64,000 nt of DNA from Streptomyces sp. AM 4-1-1 (GCF_029167625.1 NZ_CP119145.1:6758001-6822000), one strand, 5' to 3'; numbered from the stretch's first letter, positions 7,993-18,414 are shown. The notes: a model not told the origin generated them from the sequence alone. Translations and numbers: made by a program.

Positions 7993-9171
7993 TCAGAAGT
8001 GGTCAGCGAGCCACGGTTCACGGTCGGTGGTGACAGCCAGGAACCGGGCGACGGTGCGAGGAGGGGCGGCTACTCCGGCCAGGGTGGCGGCGGCCGTGCT
8101 GCGGTAACCGCCGGCGTACCAGACGGCGAACTGTCCTCTGGTCAGGGTGATCTGTCCCGCGCGCGTGGTGGGTTCCAGATCGGCCTTCCCGCCGGTGATC
8201 CGGAGCGTGTAGCGCTCGGTGGCCTCGCCGCTCTCGGTGACGATTTCGATCGGGATGGTGAGGTCGACCTCTTCGGGCCAGCCGCGCAGCTGCACTGCTC
8301 GGCGTAGATCCAGGATGCGGAGCATCCACGGGTGCCAGGACCGCGCGGTCAGGGAGCCGGGACGGTCCAGGCGGTGCAGCAGCAGCGGTCCGGGCGGCAG
8401 ACCGGTTCGCTGGAAGGCGACGGTGGGGATGCGGCTGTTGTGCCGGCCGAGGAAGGCGAGCATGGCGGCGGCCGTGTCCTGGTTCGCCGCCCAGAAGTCG
8501 TGCACGACGACCTGACGCTCTTCGATGGGGTGAGGCTCGTTGGCCACGCAGAGGACGCCGCTGGGCTCCTGCCCCGGCCGGTTGAACCGGTAGGTGGTGA
8601 GGCCGGGGTGCTTGCCCTGCTGCCAGTCCGCCCACCACTCCGGTCGTTGCCATGTTCCGTTCCACCAGGCCGCCAGGTCGTTCTGGAGCAGGCGGACCTT
8701 CGCGTTCGTGCCGTGGGTGATCTCGAATCCGGTCTCAGTGAAGCGTCGTTTCAGTTCGTCGGTGGGGACGGCCCACGAGTACACCTGAGCGGGGGCCTCC
8801 CAGCCGAGGCGGCGGGCGTAGCCGCTGGATGCGGTCCAGAGCGTGGAGATCACGGCTCCCTGGTCGCGTAGCGGGCGCAGGCGTTCGGAGATCATGCGGA
8901 CGGAAAGGTGGGCTCCGCGTTCCTCCGGGGCGACGCAGCCGGCGCCGAGGAGTGCGGACGGTACCGGGGCCCCGCCGAAGAACTGCTGCAGGAGGAGGCC
9001 GAGACCGCCAGCCACGACGTGACCGTCCCTGACCGCGAGGCGGATGTCCGCATGGGGGCGCAGGAGGGCGATGTCGTCCACGGGGTGGCCGTAGCTCCGG
9101 GCCGCGAGACTGTCGTACTGCTGCCAGTGGTCGTCGTCGACGACCTCGGTGAACAGGGTCCGATCGGGCAT
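7993..9171 (-). CDS. Eis-like GNAT N-acetyltransferase with SCP2-like C-terminal domain
   Basis: A 392-residue protein with the Eis architecture: two tandem GNAT-type regions followed by a sterol-carrier-like domain (about residues 290-392). Typical features are the acetyl-CoA loop region VAPEERGAHLSVRMI, a Tyr in SGYARRLGWEAPAQVYSW that matches the Eis catalytic Tyr segment, and a C-terminal Phe (WLADHF), whose carboxylate acts in Eis catalysis. Eis enzymes acetylate aminoglycosides and other amines at several positions. It is in the operon 13 bases after the MaoC gene. Confidence 0.85.
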   Translation of the reverse strand: MPDRTLFTEVVDDDHWQQYDSLAARSYGHPVDDIALLRPHADIRLAVRDGHVVAGGLGLLLQQFFGGAPVPSALLGAGCVAPEERGAHLSVRMISERLRPLRDQGAVISTLWTASSGYARRLGWEAPAQVYSWAVPTDELKRRFTETGFEITHGTNAKVRLLQNDLAAWWNGTWQRPEWWADWQQGKHPGLTTYRFNRPGQEPSGVLCVANEPHPIEERQVVVHDFWAANQDTAAAMLAFLGRHNSRIPTVAFQRTGLPPGPLLLHRLDRPGSLTARSWHPWMLRILDLRRAVQLRGWPEEVDLTIPIEIVTESGEATERYTLRITGGKADLEPTTRAGQITLTRGQFAVWYAGGYRSTAAATLAGVAAPPRTVARFLAVTTDREPWLADHF

Positions 9172-9184
9172 GGGACGTCCGCTT

Positions 9185-9715
9185 CTAGTAGTTCGTGCGG
9201 TCTCTGACCGTGGCGCTGTCGAGGGGGACGAGGAAGCTCCTGCTGAACGTCATGACGACTTCGTCGTTCTGGTTGCGGCCGGTCGTGCGGCAGGTGACGA
9301 TCCCCGTCCCGGGCCGGCTCCCGGATACCCGACGGCCGGTGACTTCGGTCTCCGCGTAGAGGGTGTCGCCGACGAAGACCGGGTGGGTGAAGCAGATCTC
9401 CTCGAAGCCGAGGTTCGCCAGGGTGAGGCCGCTGGTGCTGCGCACGGTCATTCCGCCGACGATGTGGAGGGTGATGCTGCTGCACACCAGGGGGCGGCCC
9501 CACTCGGTGAGACTGCTGTAGTGGGCGTCCGTGTGGAGGGGAGCGTCGTTCCCGCCGAGCGTCGTCATCAGGACGTTGTCGACCTCGGTGAGGGTGCGTC
9601 CGGGCCGGTGCTCGATGACCAGGCCCACGGTCAGCTCGTCGAACCCGAGACCGACGACCTCTCGGTAGCGGCCTTCGGCGATCCGCCGGTACCCCTGCGG
9701 GCCGACGGTGCTCAT
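9185..9715 (-). CDS. MaoC family (R)-hydratase / dehydratase
   Basis: A 176-residue hot-dog fold protein of the MaoC type, similar to mesaconyl-CoA hydratases and other acyl-CoA hydratases. Seen are the N-terminal RTLTEVDNVLMTTLGGNDAPLH segment with the hydratase Asp/His pair, then EICFTHPVFVGDTLYAETEV, the usual MaoC core. Its ATG overlaps the stop of the CoA-ester lyase gene (ATGA, 9712-9715). MaoC plus CitE-like lyase is the classic pair for mesaconyl-CoA or beta-methylmalyl-CoA interconversion, so the two probably act in sequence. Confidence 0.88.
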   Translation of the reverse strand: MSTVGPQGYRRIAEGRYREVVGLGFDELTVGLVIEHRPGRTLTEVDNVLMTTLGGNDAPLHTDAHYSSLTEWGRPLVCSSITLHIVGGMTVRSTSGLTLANLGFEEICFTHPVFVGDTLYAETEVTGRRVSGSRPGTGIVTCRTTGRNQNDEVVMTFSRSFLVPLDSATVRDRTNY

Positions 9716-10560
9716 GCGCGCACTTCGTGCGGTGTGTCGGCACGGGTGAGGAGGGAGCGGGCGGCGGCGACCATAGGGGGTCCGATCATCTGGTGGCCCA
9801 CACGGACGATACGTCCGCCGGCAGTTTCGGCGGCCTCGACGATGGCGCGGGCGGCGGCGATCTCCTCGTCCGCCGGACGGAACACCTCCGTCACCGCGAA
9901 GAGCTGCCGAGGGTGCACGCAGCTCTTCCCGGCGAAGCCGAGCGCCTTGACCTGCTCGGCTTCACGACGCAGCCCATCAAGGTCGTCCAGGTCGAAGAAC
10001 GGGGAGTCAATGGCCGGGATGCCCGCAGCGGCGGCGCTGGTGACGAGCGCGGACCGGGCGTGCAGCATCGCCTCCCACCCCATGGCGCTGCCAGTAGACG
10101 TCGCGTAGTCGGCCGTACCGAACAGGACCCCGGCGATCCGATCGGCCCGCACAATCGACGGCAGCGCCTCCACAGCGCGCGGAGTCTCGATCAGCGCGTA
10201 CAGCAGGGGCGTGTAGTCGGGGGTGTCCAGGACACCGGCGACGATCTCGAAGTCGCGCGGCGATTCCACCTTGGGGATCAAGACGATCTGCGGCTTCACA
10301 GGGAAGACCGCGATGGCGGCGAGGTCGCGAACGCCGTCGAGGGTGGCGGGCGAGCTGATCCTGACACCGAGCGTGCACTCGGTCGCGGCGGGGGCGGCGA
10401 AGAAGCCGCGGGCGGCGGCACGGGCGGACGGCTTGGCCACGGAGGGCACGGCGTCCTCCAGATCCACGAGCGCGACGTCCGCGCCGCACTCGTACGCGGT
10501 CGGGAAGCGCTCGGACGCGTGGCCCGGCGTGATGAACCAGACCCCGGCCGGGGCCGTCAT
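9712..10560 (-). CDS. HpcH/HpaI aldolase/citrate lyase family CoA-ester lyase
   Basis: From ATG 10560 the product is 282 residues; a GTG at 10569 overlapping the aldolase stop (GTGA) is an equally possible start and would add three residues. The TIM-barrel CitE-like motifs are present: DLEDAVPSVAK (metal-binding acid), LGVRISS, LIPKVESPRD, ALIETPRAV, LFGTADYA and GFAGKSCVHPRQ. Such enzymes cleave malyl-, beta-methylmalyl- or citramalyl-CoA to glyoxylate or pyruvate plus an acyl-CoA. It is coupled to the MaoC gene downstream and the aldolase upstream. Confidence 0.88.
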   Translation of the reverse strand: MTAPAGVWFITPGHASERFPTAYECGADVALVDLEDAVPSVAKPSARAAARGFFAAPAATECTLGVRISSPATLDGVRDLAAIAVFPVKPQIVLIPKVESPRDFEIVAGVLDTPDYTPLLYALIETPRAVEALPSIVRADRIAGVLFGTADYATSTGSAMGWEAMLHARSALVTSAAAAGIPAIDSPFFDLDDLDGLRREAEQVKALGFAGKSCVHPRQLFAVTEVFRPADEEIAAARAIVEAAETAGGRIVRVGHQMIGPPMVAAARSLLTRADTPHEVRA

Positions 10561-10565
10561 GGCGG

Positions 10566-11594
10566 TCACCGGCCCGTTCCCCGCGTCGCGAGGCTGCGGG
10601 CGGCCTCCGGGATCACGTCCTCCTGCCCGGCGATCACCTGACGGCGGCCGAGTTCCTGGAACAGGTCCCAGGGGTGGACGCCTTCGCGCGAGGCTGCCTC
10701 CATGACGGGCTTCTTGAACCCGGAGAAGACGCCGGCGAGTCCGGACGCGAGGCTGGTCGAGTCGATTGACGGCGGCGCGGGCATGAGCGTCTGTCCGGCG
10801 AGGTCGGCGGCGTCGGCCAGGCGCCGGACGTCGATCCCGGTGGCGTGGCCATAGCGCTCCAACACGGGCACGAGGGCTTCCAGTTGGGTGTTGCCCGCGC
10901 CCGCGCCGAACCCCCGGGCGCACGCGTCGATGACGCGGGCACCGGCCTCGGCGGCGGCGACGGAGTTGGCCACGGCCATACCGAGGTTGTTGTGCCCGTG
11001 GAAGATCACGGGCACCTCCACCGCCGAGGCGATGGAGCCGATGCGGGCGGTGACGTCCTCGGGCAGGTAGAAACCGGCGCTGTCCATGATGCCGACGGCC
11101 TGAGCCCCGTAGCCGACCAGAAGCGCGCACTGCTCGGCGAGCTGTCCAGGGTCGGCCATGTGGCTCATCATGAGCACGGCCTGTGCTTCGGCGCCGAGTT
11201 CCCGGATGACTCCGAGATGGCGTTCGGCGGCGGTGGCCTCGGTGCAGTGCACCGCGATACGGGCCACGTCCGCGCCGTGGCGTACAACGGCGTTGCGGAG
11301 GTCGGCGGAGGTTCCCCAGGCGGGCGCCATGAGGACGGCCATCTTGCTGTGCGTGAGTGCCTCGCGGGCGGTGGACAGCATCTCGTCGTCGCTGATCTTG
11401 CTGTGCCCGACCTGGAACGAGGACGCGCCCAGACCGTTGCCGTGACCGACCTCGACGACGGGGACGCGGGCCGCGTTGGCGGCGGTGGCGTAGGCGCTGA
11501 TCTGGTGGCGGTCGAGCTGGTGGCGTACGGCGTGCTGGCCGTCGCGCAGGGTCGGGTCGTGGACGATCAGGCGACCCTGGTTGCTGGAGGTCAT
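10566..11594 (-). CDS. 4-hydroxy-2-oxovalerate aldolase (MhpE/DmpG-like)
   Basis: A 342-residue class II pyruvate aldolase of the DmpG/MhpE type, cleaving 4-hydroxy-2-oxopentanoate to pyruvate and acetaldehyde. The HMGL-like barrel starts with [14 protein letters not shown] (metal and catalytic Asp/Arg) and has the metal-binding [13 protein letters not shown]; the C-terminal partner-binding domain follows. ATG 11594 has GGAG 8 bases upstream and overlaps the stop of the dehydrogenase gene (ATGA, 11591-11594). In known systems this aldolase forms a channelling complex with the dehydrogenase encoded next to it. Confidence 0.92.
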   Translation of the reverse strand: MTSSNQGRLIVHDPTLRDGQHAVRHQLDRHQISAYATAANAARVPVVEVGHGNGLGASSFQVGHSKISDDEMLSTAREALTHSKMAVLMAPAWGTSADLRNAVVRHGADVARIAVHCTEATAAERHLGVIRELGAEAQAVLMMSHMADPGQLAEQCALLVGYGAQAVGIMDSAGFYLPEDVTARIGSIASAVEVPVIFHGHNNLGMAVANSVAAAEAGARVIDACARGFGAGAGNTQLEALVPVLERYGHATGIDVRRLADAADLAGQTLMPAPPSIDSTSLASGLAGVFSGFKKPVMEAASREGVHPWDLFQELGRRQVIAGQEDVIPEAARSLATRGTGR

Positions 11595-12487
11595 CGTACG
11601 TACTCCTTCACTGCCGAGGTCCGGGTGAGAGCGTGCTGTTCGGCGGCGTGGATGGCGGCGGCGCTGATCACTTCGAGGTTCCCCGCGTGCACCGGCATGT
11701 TGGTGCGGGTGGCGGTGACCTCCACGGCCACGCGGATCGTGTCGTCGGCGACGGTGCACGAGGCCACGTGGAAGCCGGGGACAAAGGACCGCATGGTCCT
11801 GGCCGCGGAGTCCACGATCGTGCGCACCGGCTCCGCCTCCGCGCCCGGGGCCAGGAGCGTCATCGAGCTGCGGAAGCGCGGCGGCGGCGAAGCGGGGCTG
11901 ATGTTCAGCATGGTCTTGACGGTGTCCGCGTCGGTGAACTGCCGGATCGCGGACTGGGTCGTCTCGATGTATTCGTCGAGGTTGAGGCGGCTGGCCCGGC
12001 CGACGCTCTTGGTGGCGGCCGTGGCCACCATCTCCACGTGGAGGGCCGGGTAGTGCTGGGTGATGGCGTGGAGGACGGGGAGCGAGGTCTGGCCGCCACA
12101 CGAGGCGAGGCTGATGTGCTGGTGCGCGGCGGCCTGGTCGCCGTTGACGGCGGGAACGATCAGCGTCCCGGTGTTGGCGGGGGTCAGGTTGATTACCGTA
12201 GCTCCGGTGCCGGCGAGGCGGGCCGCGTGCTCGGGGTGGGCGAAGGCGTTGGTGACGTCGAAGACGATGTCGAACGTCTCCTCCGAGTTGGCCAGGGCGG
12301 TGATGCTGCCCGCCGCGGTGGCGCAGCCCATGGCGGCGGCCTTGCTCAGGCCGGTGCTGTCGGGGACGCGGCCGACGACGAGACCGCAGTGCAGGTGCGG
12401 GGAGTTTTGGATGCGCTCGACCAGGTCGAGGGCGAGGAGACCGGTACCGAGGACGGCCGTGTTCAGCACGTGTACTCCATTCTTCAA
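11591..12487 (-). CDS. acetaldehyde dehydrogenase (acetylating), MhpF/DmpF-like
   Basis: A 298-residue NAD(P)-dependent acylating aldehyde dehydrogenase converting acetaldehyde (or propanal) to the acyl-CoA. The Rossmann motif [12 protein letters not shown] is at the N-terminus. The catalytic Cys lies in [14 protein letters not shown], and the following [20 protein letters not shown] segment is typical of DmpF. It overlaps the aldolase gene by four bases, matching the obligate complex known for this enzyme pair. Confidence 0.92.
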   Translation of the reverse strand: MKNGVHVLNTAVLGTGLLALDLVERIQNSPHLHCGLVVGRVPDSTGLSKAAAMGCATAAGSITALANSEETFDIVFDVTNAFAHPEHAARLAGTGATVINLTPANTGTLIVPAVNGDQAAAHQHISLASCGGQTSLPVLHAITQHYPALHVEMVATAATKSVGRASRLNLDEYIETTQSAIRQFTDADTVKTMLNISPASPPPRFRSSMTLLAPGAEAEPVRTIVDSAARTMRSFVPGFHVASCTVADDTIRVAVEVTATRTNMPVHAGNLEVISAAAIHAAEQHALTRTSAVKEYVR

Positions 12488-12503
12488 ACGAAGCGGTCAG
12501 GAC

Positions 12504-13319
12504 TCAGACGGCGTGCGTACGGATGGTGGGGAGCCGGGGCGACGTGGCCCGGATGTCCATGTCGGCGGTGAGCGGGATGCTGGCGTGCACGGAACCGGCC
12601 AGGACGATGTCGCCCGCGCGCAGCGTGGTCTTGAGGACGGGGAGGCGGTACGTCAGCCACATCAGCGCCTTGAACGGGTCGCCGAGGATGTCGCGTCCTT
12701 CCCCGGTCGCCACGGTCTGGCCGTTGACGGTGACCGTGATCCGCTCTGCGGAGACATCCTGGATGTCGCTGACGGGGACCGGGGTTCCGGTGATGACCCG
12801 GGCGCACGCGGCGTTGTCGGCGATGCTGTCGACCAGCGTGATGTTCCAGTCGGTAAAGCAGGTGTCGAGGACTTCGAACGCGAGGAAAACCTCCGCCACG
12901 GAGGCGCGGACGGTACGAAGGTCCGTGGGGGCGTTCAGGTCGCGGCCGATACGAAAGGCGATCTCCGTCTCGATCCGGGGCGCCATGAAGTCCGCGATGC
13001 TCAAGCGGCTGCCGCTGGGCGAGATCATGTCGTCGAGGACGAATCCGGAGTCGGGCTGGTGGATGCCCATCTGCTGCTGCATGGCAAGCGAGGTCAGCCC
13101 TATCTTGTGACCGACGACGCGACCACCCGCCGAAACGCGACGCGCCACGTTGAGCCGCTGAATGCGGTACGCATCTTCGAGAGCCAGGCCCGGGAACCGG
13201 CTGGCCAGCGGCGGCACGGGAGTACGGAAGCGGCTTGCGTCCGCCAGTTCCCCGGCCAGGGCGGCGAGGGACGGTCGCTTCTCACCATGGGGCACGTGGG
13301 AGTTCAGCAGCTTGACCAT
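12504..13319 (-). CDS. 2-keto-4-pentenoate hydratase (MhpD/DmpE-like)
   Basis: From ATG 13319 the product is 271 residues, with AAGGAG 9 bases upstream; the longer in-frame extension has no support. It belongs to the hydratase/decarboxylase branch of the fumarylacetoacetase superfamily: VGHKIGLTS, the metal ligands around PRIETEIAFRIGRDL, LAFEVLDT, and GDPFKALMWL with DIVLAGSVHASI. The reaction is hydration of 2-hydroxypenta-2,4-dienoate to 4-hydroxy-2-oxopentanoate, feeding the aldolase and dehydrogenase encoded downstream. Confidence 0.9.
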   Translation of the reverse strand: MVKLLNSHVPHGEKRPSLAALAGELADASRFRTPVPPLASRFPGLALEDAYRIQRLNVARRVSAGGRVVGHKIGLTSLAMQQQMGIHQPDSGFVLDDMISPSGSRLSIADFMAPRIETEIAFRIGRDLNAPTDLRTVRASVAEVFLAFEVLDTCFTDWNITLVDSIADNAACARVITGTPVPVSDIQDVSAERITVTVNGQTVATGEGRDILGDPFKALMWLTYRLPVLKTTLRAGDIVLAGSVHASIPLTADMDIRATSPRLPTIRTHAV

Positions 13320-13369
13320 CCGTGCTTCTCCTTCGCTGAATGTGGCAGAAGACTGTGGCTGGGGGCGTT

Positions 13370-13486
13370 TCAGAAACTGGGCGTGCCGGCGATGGCCAGC
13401 GCGACTACGGCGAACGTGGCTACGACGACGAACGCGAGGACAGCCAGGTGCTGGCGCCAGCCGGACCAGGGGCGTAACCGGGTCAC
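13370..13486 (-). CDS. 38-residue single-span membrane protein
   Basis: A GTG at 13486 overlaps the stop of the preceding 66-residue gene (GTGA), and the frame ends with TGA at 13370-13372. The peptide has a basic N-terminus with two Trp (VTRLRPWSGWRQHL), then one long hydrophobic segment (AVLAFVVVATFAVVALAIAG), so it should insert with its N-terminus inside. It lies 50 bases before the hydratase gene in the same operon. I know no named family for it. Coupling to the upstream gene and good codon use are the support. Confidence 0.5.
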   Translation of the reverse strand: MTRLRPWSGWRQHLAVLAFVVVATFAVVALAIAGTPSF

Positions 13487-13683
13487 AGGAGCTGGATGTT
13501 GTCCGCGGCCGTCGTCCACTCGATCCCACCCCGGGGACGGATGTGCGCGATCCGCACGGTGCCGTGGCTGTGGAGCTCATGCGTCACGGCGACGAGGAGG
13601 CCCTCACCGCGCGAGGTAAAGTCCCGGACGTTCTTGTTCAGGAGTGGGTGCTGCTCGTACCCGTCCGGATCGACCGGGTTCAC
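13483..13683 (-). CDS. 66-residue hypothetical protein, first gene of the operon
   Basis: The chosen start is GTG 13683, behind GGAGGCGGGAAC. The frame is open 11 codons further, but no ribosome site supports that. The protein contains NKNVRDFTSRGEGLLVAVTH and ends IRPRGGIEWTTAADNIQLL. Small proteins of this pattern accompany XRE-type regulators in Streptomyces accessory DNA, and the divergent gene here is such a regulator. No biochemical role can be assigned. Confidence 0.6.
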   Translation of the reverse strand: MNPVDPDGYEQHPLLNKNVRDFTSRGEGLLVAVTHELHSHGTVRIAHIRPRGGIEWTTAADNIQLL

Positions 13684-14073
13684 GTTCCCGCCTCCGGTCG
13701 GCTCGCGGCACGGCACATGAACTTCTCCCAGCCGTCGGCCGCCCGCAGGCGCAGAGCACGGCTCGGCGCACCCACCTGGGGCTCCGGCGGCGTGTATGTC
13801 CGGCCGCTCGCGCCGGGGGCCCTACGGGGCAGTTCGGAGGCGGTCACGTGGTCGCTCCTCTCGTGTGGACAGCAGCGGGCCGCGGTTCGGGACGCGACGA
13901 AGCCCGCTGCCTCGGGGGCCGCCCGGAGTCCTCAATCTCCGAGCGAATGCGTCAACAGGCTGAACCCTTCCGGGTGCTGTCGGTTTCCGCGTCTTGAACG
14001 TACGGTCACTCTGAGCGCGGTAGGACTGACTGGCAGTACGGGTTGGGGGCAACGCGCACTCGGGGAGCAGGAC

Positions 14074-15174
14074 ATGGCGGCGAGACCGCCCGCACGGGGA
14101 CGTGCGGCAAGAGGATCGGTTGCGGGGTTCGTGCTGCGGTTGGCGCGGGAGAGCATCCCCCGCACGCAGACGACGATGGCGGAGGCCCTGGATGTGGACC
14201 TGGGCACCTTGCAGGGCTGGGAGTCGGGGCGCCGCCCATTGGCGAACATGAAGGCGGGCGCGCTGCTCAGGCTGCGGCGCCGGCTCGGGCTGCTCGGCGC
14301 GGATCCGCAGGTGGTGGGCTTACTCGATCCGGCGATGGACGCGGACCAAATCATCGGGGCAGCGCTCGCCGCACCGGAGGAGCTGGACCTGCACCCGCTG
14401 GCGTCGTGGGTGCACACGAGGGACACCGCGCACATGCTGGCGTGGGCCTTGACGGGGCTGGCGCCCCCAGCCCTCGCCGGCCGGGTTCCGGCACCCAGGC
14501 GGGGGCCTTCGGCTCTTGCCCCGCAGCTCGGCATGGGAGAGCGGGCGCAGTTCTTCGCGCACCTGCGGGAGACCGCCGAAGCGGCGCGACGCCCGGCAGG
14601 CGGGGCTCTGCTACACCGCCAGGCACTCTATCTCGCCTCATACGACCGGGGACCCGCGGCGGCGTCCTGGACGGCGCAAGCCCTGCACGCACGGCGCGGG
14701 GTGCTGGCCCGACGGGGGTGGTCGGAGCACTGGGCGGAGGCGCGTTCGACGGCGACCGCGTTGGCCCGGCTGGGTGATCCCCAACCGCTTCTGGACTTCA
14801 TCGAGCGTTCCCTGGCCGACGACGACACTGCCGAGGCCGCGAACTTGAACTACTGGGCCTACTGGCTCGGCGGCGTACGACTGCCACAGTCCGACGACCG
14901 GTTCATGAGGGATCGGGAGCTGACCGCCTGGGACCCGGTCACGCTACTGCGGGGCCTGGTGCGAGGGTTCCACTACGCCCCTGGGTATGTCGACCTGTAC
15001 GCCCACACCCTCTGGGCTCTGCTGATCGCGCACCCATGGCTCCCAGAGGCGGCGAAGGGGCTGGCGGCGGACCTTGAGGAACGCACCGAACGGGTGCTGG
15101 ACGGGGGTGGGATCTCGGAAAGGACCCGCCGCGAACTCAACTTCGTGCACTACGTTTTGCGTGATCGCACCTGA
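14074..15174 (+). CDS. XRE family helix-turn-helix regulator
   Basis: From ATG 14074 (GGGGAGC 6 bases upstream) the product is 366 residues. The N-terminal HTH reads GFVLRLARESIPRTQTTMAE then ALDVDLGTLQGWESGRRP. The rest is a mostly helical, Trp-rich domain of the sort that senses ligands or partners in Streptomyces XRE regulators. The gene is divergent from the ten-gene catabolic/modification operon across a 390-base intergenic region, so it is the likely regulator of that operon. It is probably cotranscribed with the HD-domain gene 16 bases downstream. Confidence 0.8.
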   Translation: MAARPPARGRAARGSVAGFVLRLARESIPRTQTTMAEALDVDLGTLQGWESGRRPLANMKAGALLRLRRRLGLLGADPQVVGLLDPAMDADQIIGAALAAPEELDLHPLASWVHTRDTAHMLAWALTGLAPPALAGRVPAPRRGPSALAPQLGMGERAQFFAHLRETAEAARRPAGGALLHRQALYLASYDRGPAAASWTAQALHARRGVLARRGWSEHWAEARSTATALARLGDPQPLLDFIERSLADDDTAEAANLNYWAYWLGGVRLPQSDDRFMRDRELTAWDPVTLLRGLVRGFHYAPGYVDLYAHTLWALLIAHPWLPEAAKGLAADLEERTERVLDGGGISERTRRELNFVHYVLRDRT

Positions 15175-15190
15175 GAGCGGAGGTCAGCAC

Positions 15191-15763
15191 ATGGCGGACG
15201 ACACGGCAAAGGGCACGGCCGGCTTCATTTTCGAGATGGGCGTGATGAAGCAGGCCAAGAGGACCGGCTGGTGGTTCACCGGCAACAACAACCCCGAGTC
15301 GATCGCCGACCACTCGTTCCGCGTTGGGATCATCGGCGCCGTCCTCGCCATGATGGAGAGTGTGGACCCGGCGAAGGTCGCGCTGATGTGCCTCTTCCAC
15401 GACACCCAAGAGACCCGGATCGGGGACATCCCCCATATCGGCCGCCGCTACATCAAGGCCGCGCCGAATGAGACCGTCACCGCCGACCAGATCGCCCGCG
15501 CGCACCCGGCGGTGAAGGTCGGAGTCCACCGTGTGGTCGAGGAGTACGAGGCCAACGACAGCCCCGAGGCGATCGTGGCCAAGGACGCGGACAAGCTGGA
15601 GTGCTTGGTGCAGGCGGTGGAGTACCGGGCACAGGGAAACACGCTGGTGCAGGACTGGATCGATACGTCGTTGAACAGCCTCAAAACGGCGTCTGCCCGA
15701 GAACTCGCCGAGGCGGCCCTCACGATGTCGCCGCTGGAGTGGCGCCAGACCTTCCTCGGCTGA
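15191..15763 (+). CDS. HD domain protein, YfbR-like 5'-nucleotidase type
   Basis: A 190-residue protein starting at ATG 15191. The HD-domain ligands are visible as ADHSFRVG (His), CLFHDTQET (His-Asp) and VAKDADKLE (distal Asp), an arrangement shared with YfbR-type 5'-deoxynucleotidases. Such enzymes dephosphorylate dNMPs; the substrate here is not determinable. It lies immediately downstream of the XRE regulator and before a strong terminator. HD-plus-XRE pairs recur beside Streptomyces accessory operons. Confidence 0.8.
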   Translation: MADDTAKGTAGFIFEMGVMKQAKRTGWWFTGNNNPESIADHSFRVGIIGAVLAMMESVDPAKVALMCLFHDTQETRIGDIPHIGRRYIKAAPNETVTADQIARAHPAVKVGVHRVVEEYEANDSPEAIVAKDADKLECLVQAVEYRAQGNTLVQDWIDTSLNSLKTASARELAEAALTMSPLEWRQTFLG

Positions 15764-15772
15764 CCGAGTGAA

Positions 15773-15823
15773 ACGGCGTAGCCTCCGCCCCGGAGCGATC
15801 CGGATCGGCGGAGGTTACGCCGT
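15773..15823 (+). terminator. hairpin terminator after HD-domain gene
   Basis: A 17-bp stem, ACGGCGTAGCCTCCGCC against GGCGGAGGTTACGCCGT with one G-T wobble, and a 17-base loop, starting 10 bases after the stop codon. Confidence 0.85.
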
Positions 15824-15852
15824 GTTCAAAACATGCGCCGCAGCTTGGCAAG

Positions 15853-16167
15853 GTGGGCCCGGCGGCCGAGGAGGCGATGAGCCGGTCCTTCAACCGGGAG
15901 GCAACCCCACTCGGGACCTTCAAAGGCGTGCCCGTCCGTGGACGTCGGATCCGCGGTGACGTCCTGGGCGAGGCACGGCACGAAGTACTGATCGGATTCC
16001 TGCAAGAGCCCGTAGAGCTGAGCCGCCACGAGCAGCGAAAGCGATTGAGTAATCTAACAGGCGACCGGCTCGACACCTTCCTCGACGGCCGCCTGCTCAC
16101 AACCGTACGCACGATCGACGGCCCGCGACCCAGTTGGGACCGGATCAGCGCAGAGCTGCTGGGGTGA
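15853..16167 (+). CDS. hypothetical small protein
   Basis: An open frame of up to 104 residues from GTG 15853; an ATG at 15877 is an alternative with a ribosome site that is too close. The sequence (FKGVPVRGRRIRGDVLGEAR, then HEVLIGFLQEPVELSRHEQR) looks like soluble protein and has acceptable codon use, but no family is recognised and no partner gene is nearby. It may be the remnant of a longer gene, since an IS3 element begins 40 bases after its stop. Confidence 0.3.
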   Translation: MGPAAEEAMSRSFNREATPLGTFKGVPVRGRRIRGDVLGEARHEVLIGFLQEPVELSRHEQRKRLSNLTGDRLDTFLDGRLLTTVRTIDGPRPSWDRISAELLG

Positions 16168-16233
16168 GTCACGAAGTGCAGCCGTCGTGAGAGGGGCTGC
16201 GGGCAGTGAACCGCTCCGGGTTCGGCGGAGGCT

Positions 16234-17425
<1,192 letters not shown>

Positions 17426-17571
17426 GACACGATCCTCTCAGGGAATCGAGCCTCCATCAGACCCGGAGCGGTTCACGGCCGGATCGTCCTGGGACCAGCA
17501 CCGGATCAAACGGGGTTCGGCGGGCGACCGATCGGCCGGTTTCGTCCGGCAGTTGTACCGCGACAGCGAAC

Positions 17572-18245
17572 TCAGGCGAGCCAGCCGTAGCGGCGCTCGG
17601 GTCTGCCGGCGGTCCCATACCGCAGGGACAGCTCGGCGCGGCCGGTGTCGTGGAAGTATTCGAGGTAACGACGGGCGCTCACCCTTGAGACACCGGCTCG
17701 GGCCGCGCACTCGGCGGCGGACAGCGTTCCGTCCGTACCGGACAGTGTGCGTTCGATCAGCTTCGAGGTCTCCCGCTCATGCCCTTCGGCAGCGTGACGC
17801 TCAAGGCCGGCAAGTGGCCTCCGGCCAGTACCCGGTCCACGTCGGCCTGGTCTCTGACGACCGCGGTGAGCAGACTGTTGCGCTGTGCGGCGTACTGCAC
17901 GAGGCGAGGACGCAGGTCTTCGAAGACGAACGGCTCCAACAGGTAGTTGACCACGCCCTGACGGACGGAGCGGCGGACCGCGTCGGCATCGCGCGAGGCG
18001 CTGATCACCATGATGTCGCAGTCGTGCCCGTCGATCCGCAGGCGGGGAATGACGTCCAGACCGAACATGTCCGGAAGGTGGAGATCGAGCGGGACCAGGT
18101 CGGGCCGTAGTTCACTGACGGCCGTGATCGTCTGCTCGCCGGTGCTCGCTGTGCCGACGGCCCGGAAGGACTCGACGCTGTCGACGTGAGCCTGGTGGAT
18201 GCTTGCCACCACGAAGTCGCCGTCGACGACCAGTACATCAATCAT
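17572..18245 (-). pseudogene. CitB/DpiA-type response regulator, frameshifted
   Basis: The receiver domain starts at ATG 18245 (MIDVLVVDGDFVVASIHQAH) and keeps the phospho-acceptor region DLVPLDLHLPDMFGLDV. In place of the usual paired acids of VVDDD it has VVDGD. Near 17780 the frame breaks within LPKGMSGRP; supplying one C there restores LPKGMSRETSKLIERTLSG. It then continues through the DNA-binding part (CAARAGVSRVSARRYLEYFH, AELSLRYG, ERRYGWLA) to a TGA at 17572. No histidine kinase gene is nearby. This looks like a dead orphan from a dicarboxylate-sensing two-component pair. Confidence 0.8.
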
Positions 18246-18414
18246 CGGAAAGCTCCTTCCGGTACCGCGTCGGACAGGGGGTCGACGGACATCCTCGCTG
18301 TGAACATGGCGCCATCGGGTGGTGAAGCGGAGTCGACGGCGACGGCCGGTGGTGACCAGTTGGGCGGTGGCGGAGAATTGAGCCCATTTCCGAAAGGCCG
18401 AGGCCAGGTTTCTG

